From: Paraburkholderia sp. UYCP14C
GTDB lineage: Bacteria > Pseudomonadota > Gammaproteobacteria > Burkholderiales > Burkholderiaceae
Direction: 5' to 3'
NCBI RefSeq assembly: GCF_004197395.1
Contig: NZ_SELS01000034.1
Span: forward strand, 22,942-86,941
Length of the DNA: 64,000 bases
Position numbers and translations under genes: made by a program. Position 1 is the stretch's first letter. Each line of letters begins with the position of its first letter. Shown piece after piece: positions 41,998 to 50,037 of the stretch. The notes under the pieces were generated by a model. That model was given only the letters and a program-made list of their open reading frames with translations, ran no database searches and was not told the origin of the DNA.

Positions 41998-42390
41998 TCA
42001 GGTGCAGGTGTAGGTGACGTGGAGATGGTTCTTCACGATCGGAATTGCGCACGCGGCGAGCCCGAGGCCGACGAAGACCGTCGAAATGATCTTGCCGATG
42101 GTGCTTTCCGAGTTGCCGATCGCGACCGCGCCGACGATGATCAGCACGATGCCGATGCCGTACAGCCAGGGACCGCTGATATAGGCCGAGATCAGACAGA
42201 TGACGTCCGTCGCGGAACCGAGGTCGGTCAGGTCGGTGGCCGAAGCGAACGGCGCCAATGCGGCGAGCGAGGCGCCCACCAGAGTCGAACGCAGCTCCCG
42301 ACGCGTCAGGAAGCGCGTCCAGATCAGTCGGCTCAACGCTCGCGTGCGCTCGCGCGCGGTAGCGAGAAAATCAGACGGGTACTTCTTCAT
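41998..42390 (-). CDS. virB2: VirB2/TrbC major pilin precursor
   Basis: 130 residues. A long N-terminal leader with a signal-like segment (LVGASLAALAPFASA) precedes two hydrophobic helices separated by a short loop (LYGIGIVLIIVGAVAIGNSE; TVFVGLGLAACAIPIVKN), the two-helix pilin pattern. ATG 42390 is preferred over GTG 42399 because GGAG sits 8 bases upstream. Located between the VirB11 fusion and virB3. Confidence 0.75.
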   Translation of the reverse strand: MKKYPSDFLATARERTRALSRLIWTRFLTRRELRSTLVGASLAALAPFASATDLTDLGSATDVICLISAYISGPWLYGIGIVLIIVGAVAIGNSESTIGKIISTVFVGLGLAACAIPIVKNHLHVTYTCT

Positions 42391-42408
42391 AAACGGCACT
42401 CCGATGGG

Positions 42409-43947
42409 TTAGAAAACGCGGTTGAGAACGTAGTCGCCGTCCCTGAAACCCTTGATTTCGAGGATTTCGGAAACGTGACGCAGCTCGCCTGTGCGGCGAA
42501 GATGAATGACGTAGTGGAAGCAGTCGGCCACCGCCTTGCGCATATCTGCCAGTTCCCACCGGCTGCCCGGCGGCACGCCGAGCATGGCGAGACTTTCGAG
42601 GCGGCTCAGCCCGCCACGCGCGTCGTTGGCGTGGATCGAGCCCATGCCACCGTCGTGACCCGTACTCAGCGCCTGGATGAAGTCGTAGGCCTCACCGCTT
42701 CGGACTTCGCCGACGATGATCCGGTCGGGCCGGAAGCGCAGACACAGGGCGACGAGCAGCTGGGTCGTGACACCCTTGTCGGGGTTTGAGAGCAGCCGCA
42801 CACGATTGGGCGCGGTCAGCTTCAGTTCCATCGTGTCCTCGACCGTGATGACGCGTTCGTCCTCAGGAATCTCGGCATTGAGCGCGTTGAGCAAGGTGGT
42901 TTTGCCGGACGAGGTGCCGCCGGCGACGAGGACATTCCGGCGTGCGCGAACCATCGCGCTCAGGGCCTCGCGCAAGGCATCGTCCTGGATGTCCGGCGGG
43001 AAGAGATCGAGTTCCTTTTCCTTGCGGGCGTTCACGAGAGAGAACGCGCCCATGTTCACGTAGTCATGCAGCGAGAGGTGCTTGTCCCGATGCTTGCGGA
43101 TCGAAAGCGCGTTGCCGTCGATCGCGGTTGGCCGCATCACCGATGCGATACGCAGATTCTTGTGTCCCGCGTTGATGATCCCCTGCGCGGTACCAGCGAC
43201 CGCCGACTTGTCGACCGATGCCGCCAGCGCGCTGATCGCGCCGTCAAGCACCGCTTCGTTAAGCGTGAGGTCAAGGCGCTCCATCGTGCCGCGGCGCTCG
43301 ATCCAGATGTTGCTGAAATCGTTGATCATGATTTCGGCAACGTCGGGCGCGTCAATGCCCGCTGACGCCAGCGCGGCGGCGACCTGTGCACCGGCTGAAC
43401 CGGCGGCAGCCTGCTGGGCGGACGCCTGCTGCGCGGCGATCTGCTGCGGCGTGAGGATGCCCGGAGGCAAGGTCGCCTGCACGGACCCGGAATCCTTGAC
43501 CTTGACACCGGGACGGAAGATTGCCGACGCGTAGATCGCATCGTTGTCCGCCTGTGTCTTGAGTTCGCGAGTGCGCTGGTCAGCGACGAAGTTGTCCACC
43601 GTCAGACCTGGCGCGAGGCTGGGCGCCGCGGCCGATGCAGCACGCGGCAATGCGGCAGCTCGCGCCTCGGAGGCCGCAATCCGTCGTGCGGCCGATTGCT
43701 GGTCCTCAATGATCTTGTCGACGTCCTGGGTGCTGGTTGACTTGTCGACCACCTCCGCCTGTTTGGCCTTTTTTGCCAGTTTCGCTTCGTCGTCGGCCTT
43801 CGCGCTCTCCTTGACCTGATAGTAGAAGCCGAGTGCGGCAATGACGACAGCAGCGACTACACCCGCGCTGATCAGCGCATTGCGTGGCGACTTCCCCTTC
43901 ACGATCTGCGCCTGCGCGCCCGTTGGCTGTCCGTTTAGCCCTGTCAT
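42409..43947 (-). CDS. VirB10 N-terminus fused to VirB11 ATPase
   Basis: 512 residues. Residues 1-155 look like the start of VirB10/TrbI: cytosolic tail, one membrane helix (23-42, ALISAGVVAAVVIAALGFYY), coiled linker and an IYASAIFRPG segment. No VirB10 C-terminal outer-membrane-core domain follows. Instead, from about residue 185 a VirB11 protein begins (NTD VAAALASAGIDAPDVAEIM; Walker A GGTSSGKT at 343-350; VITVEDTMEL; RFRPDRIIVGEVRSGEA; STGHDGGMGSIHAND). Gene order virB8-9-[10-11] makes an in-frame deletion joining two neighbours the likely origin. VirB11 is normally soluble and hexameric; here it would be membrane-tethered. No separate virB10 is in the window. Confidence 0.75.
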   Translation of the reverse strand: MTGLNGQPTGAQAQIVKGKSPRNALISAGVVAAVVIAALGFYYQVKESAKADDEAKLAKKAKQAEVVDKSTSTQDVDKIIEDQQSAARRIAASEARAAALPRAASAAAPSLAPGLTVDNFVADQRTRELKTQADNDAIYASAIFRPGVKVKDSGSVQATLPPGILTPQQIAAQQASAQQAAAGSAGAQVAAALASAGIDAPDVAEIMINDFSNIWIERRGTMERLDLTLNEAVLDGAISALAASVDKSAVAGTAQGIINAGHKNLRIASVMRPTAIDGNALSIRKHRDKHLSLHDYVNMGAFSLVNARKEKELDLFPPDIQDDALREALSAMVRARRNVLVAGGTSSGKTTLLNALNAEIPEDERVITVEDTMELKLTAPNRVRLLSNPDKGVTTQLLVALCLRFRPDRIIVGEVRSGEAYDFIQALSTGHDGGMGSIHANDARGGLSRLESLAMLGVPPGSRWELADMRKAVADCFHYVIHLRRTGELRHVSEILEIKGFRDGDYVLNRVF

Positions 43948-43959
43948 GTGCGCGTGCCC

Positions 43960-44844
43960 TCAGAATCCGAAGACGCCGGGACGACCGCGCCGGATCGTGA
44001 CCTGGTCATCGGCAGCGCGCAGGACGATCTCGTTGGCCAATTCCTGCACGACGATGTACTGCCCACGACGGATGAAATTGGGGCTGACGTTATCGCCGTG
44101 GTCCTTGACGATCGGCACCGCGAAAGGCGCGTTCGCAGGCAGACGCAACCACACCGACTTGCCGTCATCGAATACGGTCTCGGGACGGAACGGCGCTGAG
44201 CCGGATACCTTGTAGTCGAAGTTCAGCTTATCGGGCGATACACCGAGCGGGCCAGAATCGTTCGCATTAGGTCCACCCTGCCCCGCGTCCGCCGTCTCAG
44301 CGTTGCCGTCCTCGCGCGCGTGAACCTTGGCCATCAGCGAACCGGGATAGTTAAACCGCACCGTCTGATAGAAGAGGCCGCCCATCGGCGACGAGACGAG
44401 TGTCATGTCGTACTCGCGCTGGTTCGTCGTGAGGTGCAGCGTGTTGACCAGACCCGGCTTGACCGGCTTGATAAAGACGTGGTTCGACCCGTCGGTATCG
44501 ACGATCCACTGGATCGAATCGCCAAGCGCGGGCTCAGTCGCCAGCACTTCTCCGCGCGCCAGCTCGATCGTCGTCGTCTTGAGCGGCGCAGTCATGATGC
44601 GGTAGATCTGGTCCCGGCTATACGGAAACACCGCCATGCGGGCGTCACCGGGCATCGTGATCGGATCAGTACCGGCGTTATAGGGATTCACCGGGCTCAT
44701 CGGATCGCTCATCGCAGTAGCGATATCGAAGGATGCGGACGACACAGGGCTTCCCTTCCGTGCTGCAAACACTGGCGAGCAAACCACCGTGACGCAGGCG
44801 AGAGCCGCGACCCACGAGGCGAGCGTGCGGGAGTCGATCATCAT
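43960..44844 (-). CDS. virB9: VirB9/TrbG outer-membrane core protein
   Basis: 294 residues with a signal peptide (MMIDSRTLASWVAALACVTVVC...). An N-terminal domain (GDARMAVFPYSRDQIYRIMT, DSIQWIVDTDGSNHVFIKPV) is followed by a linker and a CagX-type C-terminal domain (VFDDGKSVWLRLP, FIRRGQYIVVQELANEIVLR). Forms the outer-membrane ring with VirB7 and VirB10. ATGA overlap with virB8; 12 bases before the fusion gene. No virB7 lipoprotein is visible nearby. Confidence 0.85.
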   Translation of the reverse strand: MMIDSRTLASWVAALACVTVVCSPVFAARKGSPVSSASFDIATAMSDPMSPVNPYNAGTDPITMPGDARMAVFPYSRDQIYRIMTAPLKTTTIELARGEVLATEPALGDSIQWIVDTDGSNHVFIKPVKPGLVNTLHLTTNQREYDMTLVSSPMGGLFYQTVRFNYPGSLMAKVHAREDGNAETADAGQGGPNANDSGPLGVSPDKLNFDYKVSGSAPFRPETVFDDGKSVWLRLPANAPFAVPIVKDHGDNVSPNFIRRGQYIVVQELANEIVLRAADDQVTIRRGRPGVFGF

Positions 44845-45542
44845 TGGGTCTTCTGGATGGAGAACAACGGATAAAAGATGCCGAAAGGATTCAGGCCCAG
44901 CGCGTCTTCTGAAGTCGGCGGAATGATCTGGTAGCGGAACGTCAGGGCGTACTTCTGCACGGCCGGCTTGTCGGTCGGCGATTGCGTCGTGCTTGTCGTG
45001 AATTCCACCACCGCGGTCGAGTCTTCGAGCATCGCTACGTTGGTCACGCGCACTTCACGCACCAGCTTCGGGTTGAGCGTGATCTGCTGGAACGGTGCAT
45101 CGATCTTGATCCAGTCGCCGAACTGGTTGCGTGCATTGCCGACCATCATGGCCTTCACGCCGTTGATGTTGCGGGCCATGCGCGAAGTCTGGATGTCATC
45201 GGTGAGCACCGGCTCGATCGTGAACCATCGCTCGACGGTCTCACGAAGTGAGGTGCGGATAGCCTGATCGTCCGGCTTGTACGCCGTCAGTTGCGCCACG
45301 ACTGCATGGCCGTTCGCGTCGCCCGACACACCATAGGCCTTGACGACGGACGGCGCAGGATTTCGGGTGTAGATTGCACCGCCAGCAATGAACACGAGAA
45401 TGAAGCAGAACGTCTTCCAGTGGTTCGCTTCAACGCGCAGACGCGAGCCATTGTCGAAGATGATCTTCTCGGGATCATCTTCGGAGTAGCCGCCAGGGGC
45501 GGTAGACAGTGCTATCTGCTTTTTGCTGCGGAGAAAGGACAT
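44841..45542 (-). CDS. virB8: VirB8/TrbF inner-membrane assembly factor
   Basis: 233 residues. N-terminal cytosolic part, one membrane helix (about 44-62, FCFILVFIAGGAIYTRN) and a periplasmic NTF2-like domain (TSLRETVERWFTIEPVLTDD, DWIKIDAPFQQITLNPKLVR, KYALTFRYQIIPPT). Typical VirB8. First gene of the conjugation operon; the 400-base region upstream with two palindromes should hold its promoter. Confidence 0.85.
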   Translation of the reverse strand: MSFLRSKKQIALSTAPGGYSEDDPEKIIFDNGSRLRVEANHWKTFCFILVFIAGGAIYTRNPAPSVVKAYGVSGDANGHAVVAQLTAYKPDDQAIRTSLRETVERWFTIEPVLTDDIQTSRMARNINGVKAMMVGNARNQFGDWIKIDAPFQQITLNPKLVREVRVTNVAMLEDSTAVVEFTTSTTQSPTDKPAVQKYALTFRYQIIPPTSEDALGLNPFGIFYPLFSIQKTQ

Positions 45543-45657
45543 GACGGTCGATCCATTTGGGCCGACTCCATTGAATCAGTCCGTATGGGAAGCAAGTCAT
45601 GCAAAAGAGGTGCGATTATTGGGTGCTTTCTGGGCTGAGGGGCTCGGCGATGCATCG

Positions 45658-45673
45658 CGTCAGCCGGCTGACG
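45658..45673. repeat. Palindrome CGTCAGCCGGCTGACG, copy B
   Basis: Perfect 16-bp palindrome 116 bases upstream of virB8. Its right flank (CTTAA..GAAATGATG....TAGCTTTCG) repeats that of copy A at 32834. Confidence 0.7.
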
Positions 45674-45819
45674 GGCTTAAGGCGAAATGATGACGATTTA
45701 GGGGTAGCTTTCGAGGCGGCAACTGAGAGCGTATGCGAATAGGATCTTGGCTGTTACATGGGTTACATGGAATCGCCCAGTCGCGTCGTTGATTTAAAAC
45801 GAAAATGTAGAGCTTTTGG

Positions 45820-45835
45820 CGTCAGCCGGCTGACG
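45820..45835. repeat. Palindrome CGTCAGCCGGCTGACG, copy C
   Basis: Perfect 16-bp palindrome 162 bases from copy B; the flanks are not conserved. Two sites before one operon fit an operator pair. Confidence 0.65.
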
Positions 45836-45948
45836 GAAGTTTCGGCGATATCAAATCAACATGCCTTGTTCTTCAAAACGCGACCTCTGATCGCCCTAGT
45901 AATGCCTAAGCTTCCTTGACTTCGCATATTCGCGGTTACGATTGAGTC

Positions 45949-47223
45949 ATGGAACGCCGCAGAGTCACCTTCAAGCTTTATCCGAATGCTCGGGAGGCCA
46001 AACGCCTCGCGGGCTGGATTCGCCTGCACCGTGAGCTGTATAACGCGGCGCTCGAGGAGCGCATTGACGCTTACCGCAAATGCGGCAAGTCGGTCGGCTA
46101 CTACGAGCAGCAGAACGCGCTACCCGAGGTTAAGGCGGCTCGCCCTGAGTTCGTCGAACTCGGCTCGCACGCGTTGCAGCAGACCCTGCGCAAGCTGGAC
46201 CTCGCGTTTCAGGGGTTCTTCCGGCGCGTCAAGGCCGGCCACACGCCTGGCTTCCCCAGGTTCAAGGGCAGCAAGCGCTTCTCAGGCTTCTGCTATCCCG
46301 ATCCGGCTGGATGGAAGCTCTTGCAGCACGGCGGCCGCGGTGCCACGCTGCGCATCGGCAGCGGCAAGGACGCCATGTCGATCCGCGCGCGCGGCCGGCA
46401 TCGTTTCGTAGACGGCGCCAAACCCAACGACTTGACGATCACGCGCTAATGGCGATTGGTTCGCCTCGGTCACGCTTCGGGTAACGGAAGATGCGTGCAC
46501 ACGTGCCCGTACCGGCGACGCACACCGCGGCGTGGACTTCGGCCTCAACGATTGGGCGACCTTCGATGACGGCGAGACGATCGGCAACCCGCGGTTCATG
46601 CGCAACGAGATGCCGCGCATAGCCGATCTTCAGCGTCAACAGGCACGCAAGAAGCGTGGCTCCATCCGGTACAGGAGGCTCGGCGCTCTGGTGACGAAGG
46701 TGCATGAGCGGATCGGCAATCTCCGCCTCGATTTCCTGCACAAGGAAACCACGCGCATGGTCAAGGCATGCGCGGTGCTCGCGACCGAGGAACTGCGCAT
46801 ACAGAACATGAGCCGTTCGGCCAAAGGCACGCAGGACAAACCCGGTCGGATGGTCAAACAGAAGGTCGGGCTGAATCGTGAGATTCTGTCGGCTGGATTG
46901 GGCATTGCCCATCAGATGCTCGCGTACAAAGCGGTAGAAGCTGGTACGCGATTGCATGTGGCGAACACACGCCAGTTACGACCGTCGCAGCGCTGCGCGG
47001 CGTGTTGGGAGATCGCGCCCAAGACGCCGCGCAGCGCACGCATGTGTGCGCGCATTGCGGACACACAGCGCCACGCGACCAGAACGCAGCATCGGTCGTC
47101 CTGATCGATGCGCACACGCTTGGAACGGGCGTGGCGGCGAGACCGAAACCTCTGTCGCGGCAACGCGCCAAGTCAAAGTCTGTGACCCGCGAAACCCCTG
47201 CTACAGCGCCGCGAGACGCTTAG
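45949..47223 (+). pseudogene. tnpB pseudogene with two frameshifts
   Basis: N-terminal part 45949-46449 (MERRRVTFKLYPNAREAKRL...) stops early. The frame +1 continues the protein from about 46448 (NGDWFASVTLRV, then GLDFGLNDWATF with the first RuvC Asp, LATEELRI with Glu) and a second shift near 47000 restores frame for the zinc ribbon (THVCAHCGH) and the last Asp (PRDQNAASVVL). An extra T near 46447 explains the first break. Inactive unless the sequence is wrong. Distinct from the other TnpB copies. Confidence 0.75.
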
Positions 47224-47225
47224 CG

Positions 47226-47669
47226 ATGGGAGAGTTCATTCGGCAAATCTGGCAATCGCAAACTGAAATGGCTTCAGCCGTGGCCATTTCGAAACCGCAC
47301 GTCACCCGGTTGCTGCGCGCAGCAAAAGTTCCAGACGAAGTTGTCCATACTTTTGGCGGCGTACATCGCATTTCCTTTGAAACCGTTGAGAGACTCGCGA
47401 AGATTAAAAAGGAGAGCGGGCGCATGCTTTTGATAGCTCGCGCGGTGAGCCTTGGTGCCCGTTCCGATCTCAAGGTGCACGAGATATTCGCGGGCTTGGC
47501 TTCTGAGTTTTTGGCGCCGATCCGAAAACAAGTCGTGAGGCTCGCACGCCATAACGATGAAGGTTACATCAGGCTGTACTCGCCGCAGTTGAGCCGCATG
47601 TCCTCAGATCTTCCGCGTCTTGAGAGGACAATCAACACTGTTTTGAATGGGGTGTTGCTACTGATCTGA
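47226..47669 (+). pseudogene. ParB-like HTH remnant
   Basis: 148 residues (MGEFIRQIWQSQTEMASAVA, then ISKPHVTRLLRAAKVPDEVV, HTFGGVHRISFETVERLAKI) resembling the central helix-turn-helix and following helices of plasmid ParB proteins, without the N-terminal nuclease-like domain. The frame is open upstream into the tnpB pseudogene. Probably a parB paralogue cut by the TnpB element; the start codon is uncertain. Could alternatively be a small DNA-binding regulator. Confidence 0.5.
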
Positions 47670-47821
47670 GAAGCTTCCGGTAGAGAACGACGCGCGCGTT
47701 GAGCCGTATCGTTATTGTCGCTAGGGCAGAATGCGTCTCCGGAAATTTCGATACAGGAAAGACGCCAGCCGAAACTCGGAGCTCTCTCCGGCCAACATTC
47801 GATACAAACATCAAACTAAGG

Positions 47822-49198
47822 CTAGCGAGACTTGCCAGACCTCGACCTGTTAAATACATAGCCCGCGAATCCGTCTTTTAGGTCGGGGTACTTCTGGATA
47901 GTGGGTTCAGTCAAATCGCTCGTTGGATCGATTCCCAGCCGACGCAACGTGAGTTTGCCTGCGGGAGTGACCTTATAGGTCCGTCGCCAGTCCTCTCGCT
48001 GTCGAAGTGTCGCGGCTTCATAAGCTTCCCATCCGCGCTGGACTTCTTCGACTCTGCGGTCCTGAGCATGTACATCCTGCGCCGCGACCCGCAATGCCGC
48101 CCGACTTATAGCCTGTTCTTTCACTTCGACTTCGCGCTGTTCTGTCAGAGCCAACGTCTCCTGAATCTCAATCATTTGACGCTCAGCGTCGGAGATGATC
48201 CACCCCTCCTTCAATGCCTTCATGAAGAATCCTGCTGGACTCTTCGACACCTTACCCAGTTTCAAGCTGAAACGCGTACGCTCGATTGCCTGTTCCAGTC
48301 GCTCATCGTTGTAAGTGTCGCGCGATGCCGCGATCTGGTTGAGCTGAGCGCTGGACAGCCCGAACTCCTGCTTCAACGTTTGATAAATCGCTTGCGCCTG
48401 CTCGTGAGTGTGAAGGATGCGCTCAGCCATCTCTTTGCGCTCGATGCGAAACTTCAGGCGACCGATTTTCCGAGACCCCTGCTCGTTGCGAGTCTCGTAC
48501 GAAAGCCTCAGGTCGGAGACCTCGTTGATCTGTTCGATAGCGGGTACTAGCCAGTCTCGTTTGAAATACTTGAACTCGTTTGCCTTGGCACCCATTGCGC
48601 CTTGCCACAAACGCAATTCATCGAGCGTGAACCAATCCGTTTCTCCGTCATCCGCGTAGGGAAGCAAGTGGTCGTACATGACCCGTGCGTAGCTGAGCGT
48701 GAAGAGTGACGTAATACGCAGGCTCAGCCAATGCGACTTGCCGGGACCACGTATGATGTCTACGAGATCCGGGGGCACTCGAAACTGGAAGCGGCCACCT
48801 GAGTAGGAAATGCGTCCAATCAGTTGCACTGACCCAAAGGGTTTTTCGCCATCGGCGTCCGGCGCGGTGGTCGCCTGAATCAATGCCCGTTGGGCTTCTG
48901 TGATGACTTGCTCGAGATGTGCGTTGTTACGACTCGAGTAACGCATGAGCCACTTGAAGTAGTCCAGCTCTACGTCATAAAGACTGCGTATCTGTTCGTC
49001 CTGAGCAACGATGAAATACGCCGCATCGATCAGACGTCGAGCGGCGACGCCTAAATCGATAATTCGGATGAGAACGTTCTTTCGCGCGAAGCCAATATCG
49101 GACCGCGCTGTGTCGACCGGCAGATCCTGACCAGTTGCGTCGTCGAACAAAGCCAAGGCCAGTTGCCGCGATGTGGCTACCTGCCCTGCTGTCGTCAT
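47822..49198 (-). CDS. rep: Plasmid replication initiator, Rep_3-like
   Basis: 458 residues. N-terminal winged-helix region (VELDYFKWLMRYSSRNNAHL, GSVQLIGRISYSGGRFQFRV, SLFTLSYARVMYDHLLPYAD), second winged helix (TDWFTLDELRLWQGAMGAKA, YFKRDWLVPAIEQINEVSD), then a helical C-terminal extension. Fits Rep_3-type initiators that bind iterons. Its start is adjacent to a cluster of direct repeats (49277-49460), and parA lies beyond on the other strand: the standard arrangement of an iteron plasmid. Longer than average because of the C-terminal extension. Confidence 0.8.
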   Translation of the reverse strand: MTTAGQVATSRQLALALFDDATGQDLPVDTARSDIGFARKNVLIRIIDLGVAARRLIDAAYFIVAQDEQIRSLYDVELDYFKWLMRYSSRNNAHLEQVITEAQRALIQATTAPDADGEKPFGSVQLIGRISYSGGRFQFRVPPDLVDIIRGPGKSHWLSLRITSLFTLSYARVMYDHLLPYADDGETDWFTLDELRLWQGAMGAKANEFKYFKRDWLVPAIEQINEVSDLRLSYETRNEQGSRKIGRLKFRIERKEMAERILHTHEQAQAIYQTLKQEFGLSSAQLNQIAASRDTYNDERLEQAIERTRFSLKLGKVSKSPAGFFMKALKEGWIISDAERQMIEIQETLALTEQREVEVKEQAISRAALRVAAQDVHAQDRRVEEVQRGWEAYEAATLRQREDWRRTYKVTPAGKLTLRRLGIDPTSDLTEPTIQKYPDLKDGFAGYVFNRSRSGKSR

Positions 49199-49276
49199 AC
49201 GGCCCCCCTAGCTCGTGGTCAAAGATACTTGGAGCGGTACGGTACCGACGGGAAGGTGCCAAGTCAACACAGATCA

Positions 49277-49460
49277 CCTCACCTTGCGGGGTGGTCGACA
49301 CAGAACCCCTCACCTTTCCACCGCCTGTCGTCACAATTCGTCTCACCCTCCCCGCCAAATCGCCTCACCTTGCTGATCAATTTGCTTCACCTTGCCGTGG
49401 TAAACGCCTCACCTTGGTTCTCAATTAACAGCACCTTCGACACAATTCGTCTCACCTTGC
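49277..49460. repeat. Iterons, CTCACCTT direct repeats
   Basis: Seven to eight copies of CGCCTCACCTTGC-like repeats. The core CTCAC or its equivalent falls near 49278, 49309, 49342, 49364, 49386 (TTCAC variant), 49408, about 49430 (weak) and 49451. Most are 22 bp apart (two helical turns). Some have an extended left part, TCGTCACAATTCGTCTCACC. They are the likely binding sites for Rep. Confidence 0.8.
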
Positions 49461-49852
49461 GTGTTTAACTTATTGTTTTTAAAGGAAACTGCGAATCACG
49501 TTAGTTGTTTGTCGGTTTTGTTTATTTGTAAACACTAACCACTAGAACCTCTATTGAGCAGGACGAACGAGCTGTAGTAGAGCGGTGAGGTTCGGTCACG
49601 CGATGGTATTTGAGAACCGCATTGCCCGTAGGCACGGACTGGAGCCTTCAACACAGGTCGACGGCAGGGCCTTCAGCGAAGGTGAGGAAAATTGTGTGAC
49701 GCACAAAAGGGGGACCAAATTTCGCCGCTTTTGCCACGATAAGGTGAGGCGTTCTGTGTTGGCATGGTTGGCCTTTCGACGCCGGTCCCGGTGGCCCTCG
49801 CTCCCCTTCTGCGATTTTTCGTTAAAGTCGTCCGCTAATCAGATCAGATAAG
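49461..49852. other. Replication origin, AT-rich region and inverted iterons
   Basis: An AT-rich stretch at 49461-49545 (for example GTTTATTTGTAAACAC) next to the iterons is the likely melting site. Beyond it, iteron-like sequences appear in the opposite orientation near 49585, 49679 and 49742 (GGTGAGG cores). No gene is supported. Confidence 0.6.
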
Positions 49853-49941
49853 CTATTGAAAGAAAAGGGAAAAATTGTTCGGGGCGATCGTCCTTACTTT
49901 TATGATCAGATTTCGTTGGCAATTCTCTGGTGGGATGAGTA

Positions 49942-49980
49942 TTCTACGGTTCGACGCGTGATCCAATAGAAACCGTAGAA
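49942..49980 (+). promoter_or_regulatory. Inverted repeat upstream of parA
   Basis: TTCTACGGTT (49942-49951) and AACCGTAGAA (49971-49980) form a perfect 10-bp inverted repeat with a 19-bp spacer, 57 bases before parA. ParA proteins with an N-terminal HTH usually repress their own operon, so this is a likely operator. A second pair, GGTGAG/CTCACC, lies between it and the gene. Confidence 0.5.
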
Positions 49981-50037
49981 ACAGATGGTGAGCGTGAAGA
50001 AATCATCTCACCGTCGATAAAACATAGGAACTGCAAA

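Larger units (their letters stand above)
45543..45948. other. Upstream region of the T4SS operon, two palindromes
   Basis: No gene. Contains palindrome copies B (45658-45673) and C (45820-45835). The promoter of virB8 and possibly an origin of transfer are expected here, but neither can be located by eye. Confidence 0.5.

Noticed and set aside
49277-49460. CRISPR-like array
   Set aside because: Repeats are short (about 11-13 bp), spaced 22 bp apart and next to rep; they fit iterons, and no cas genes are present.
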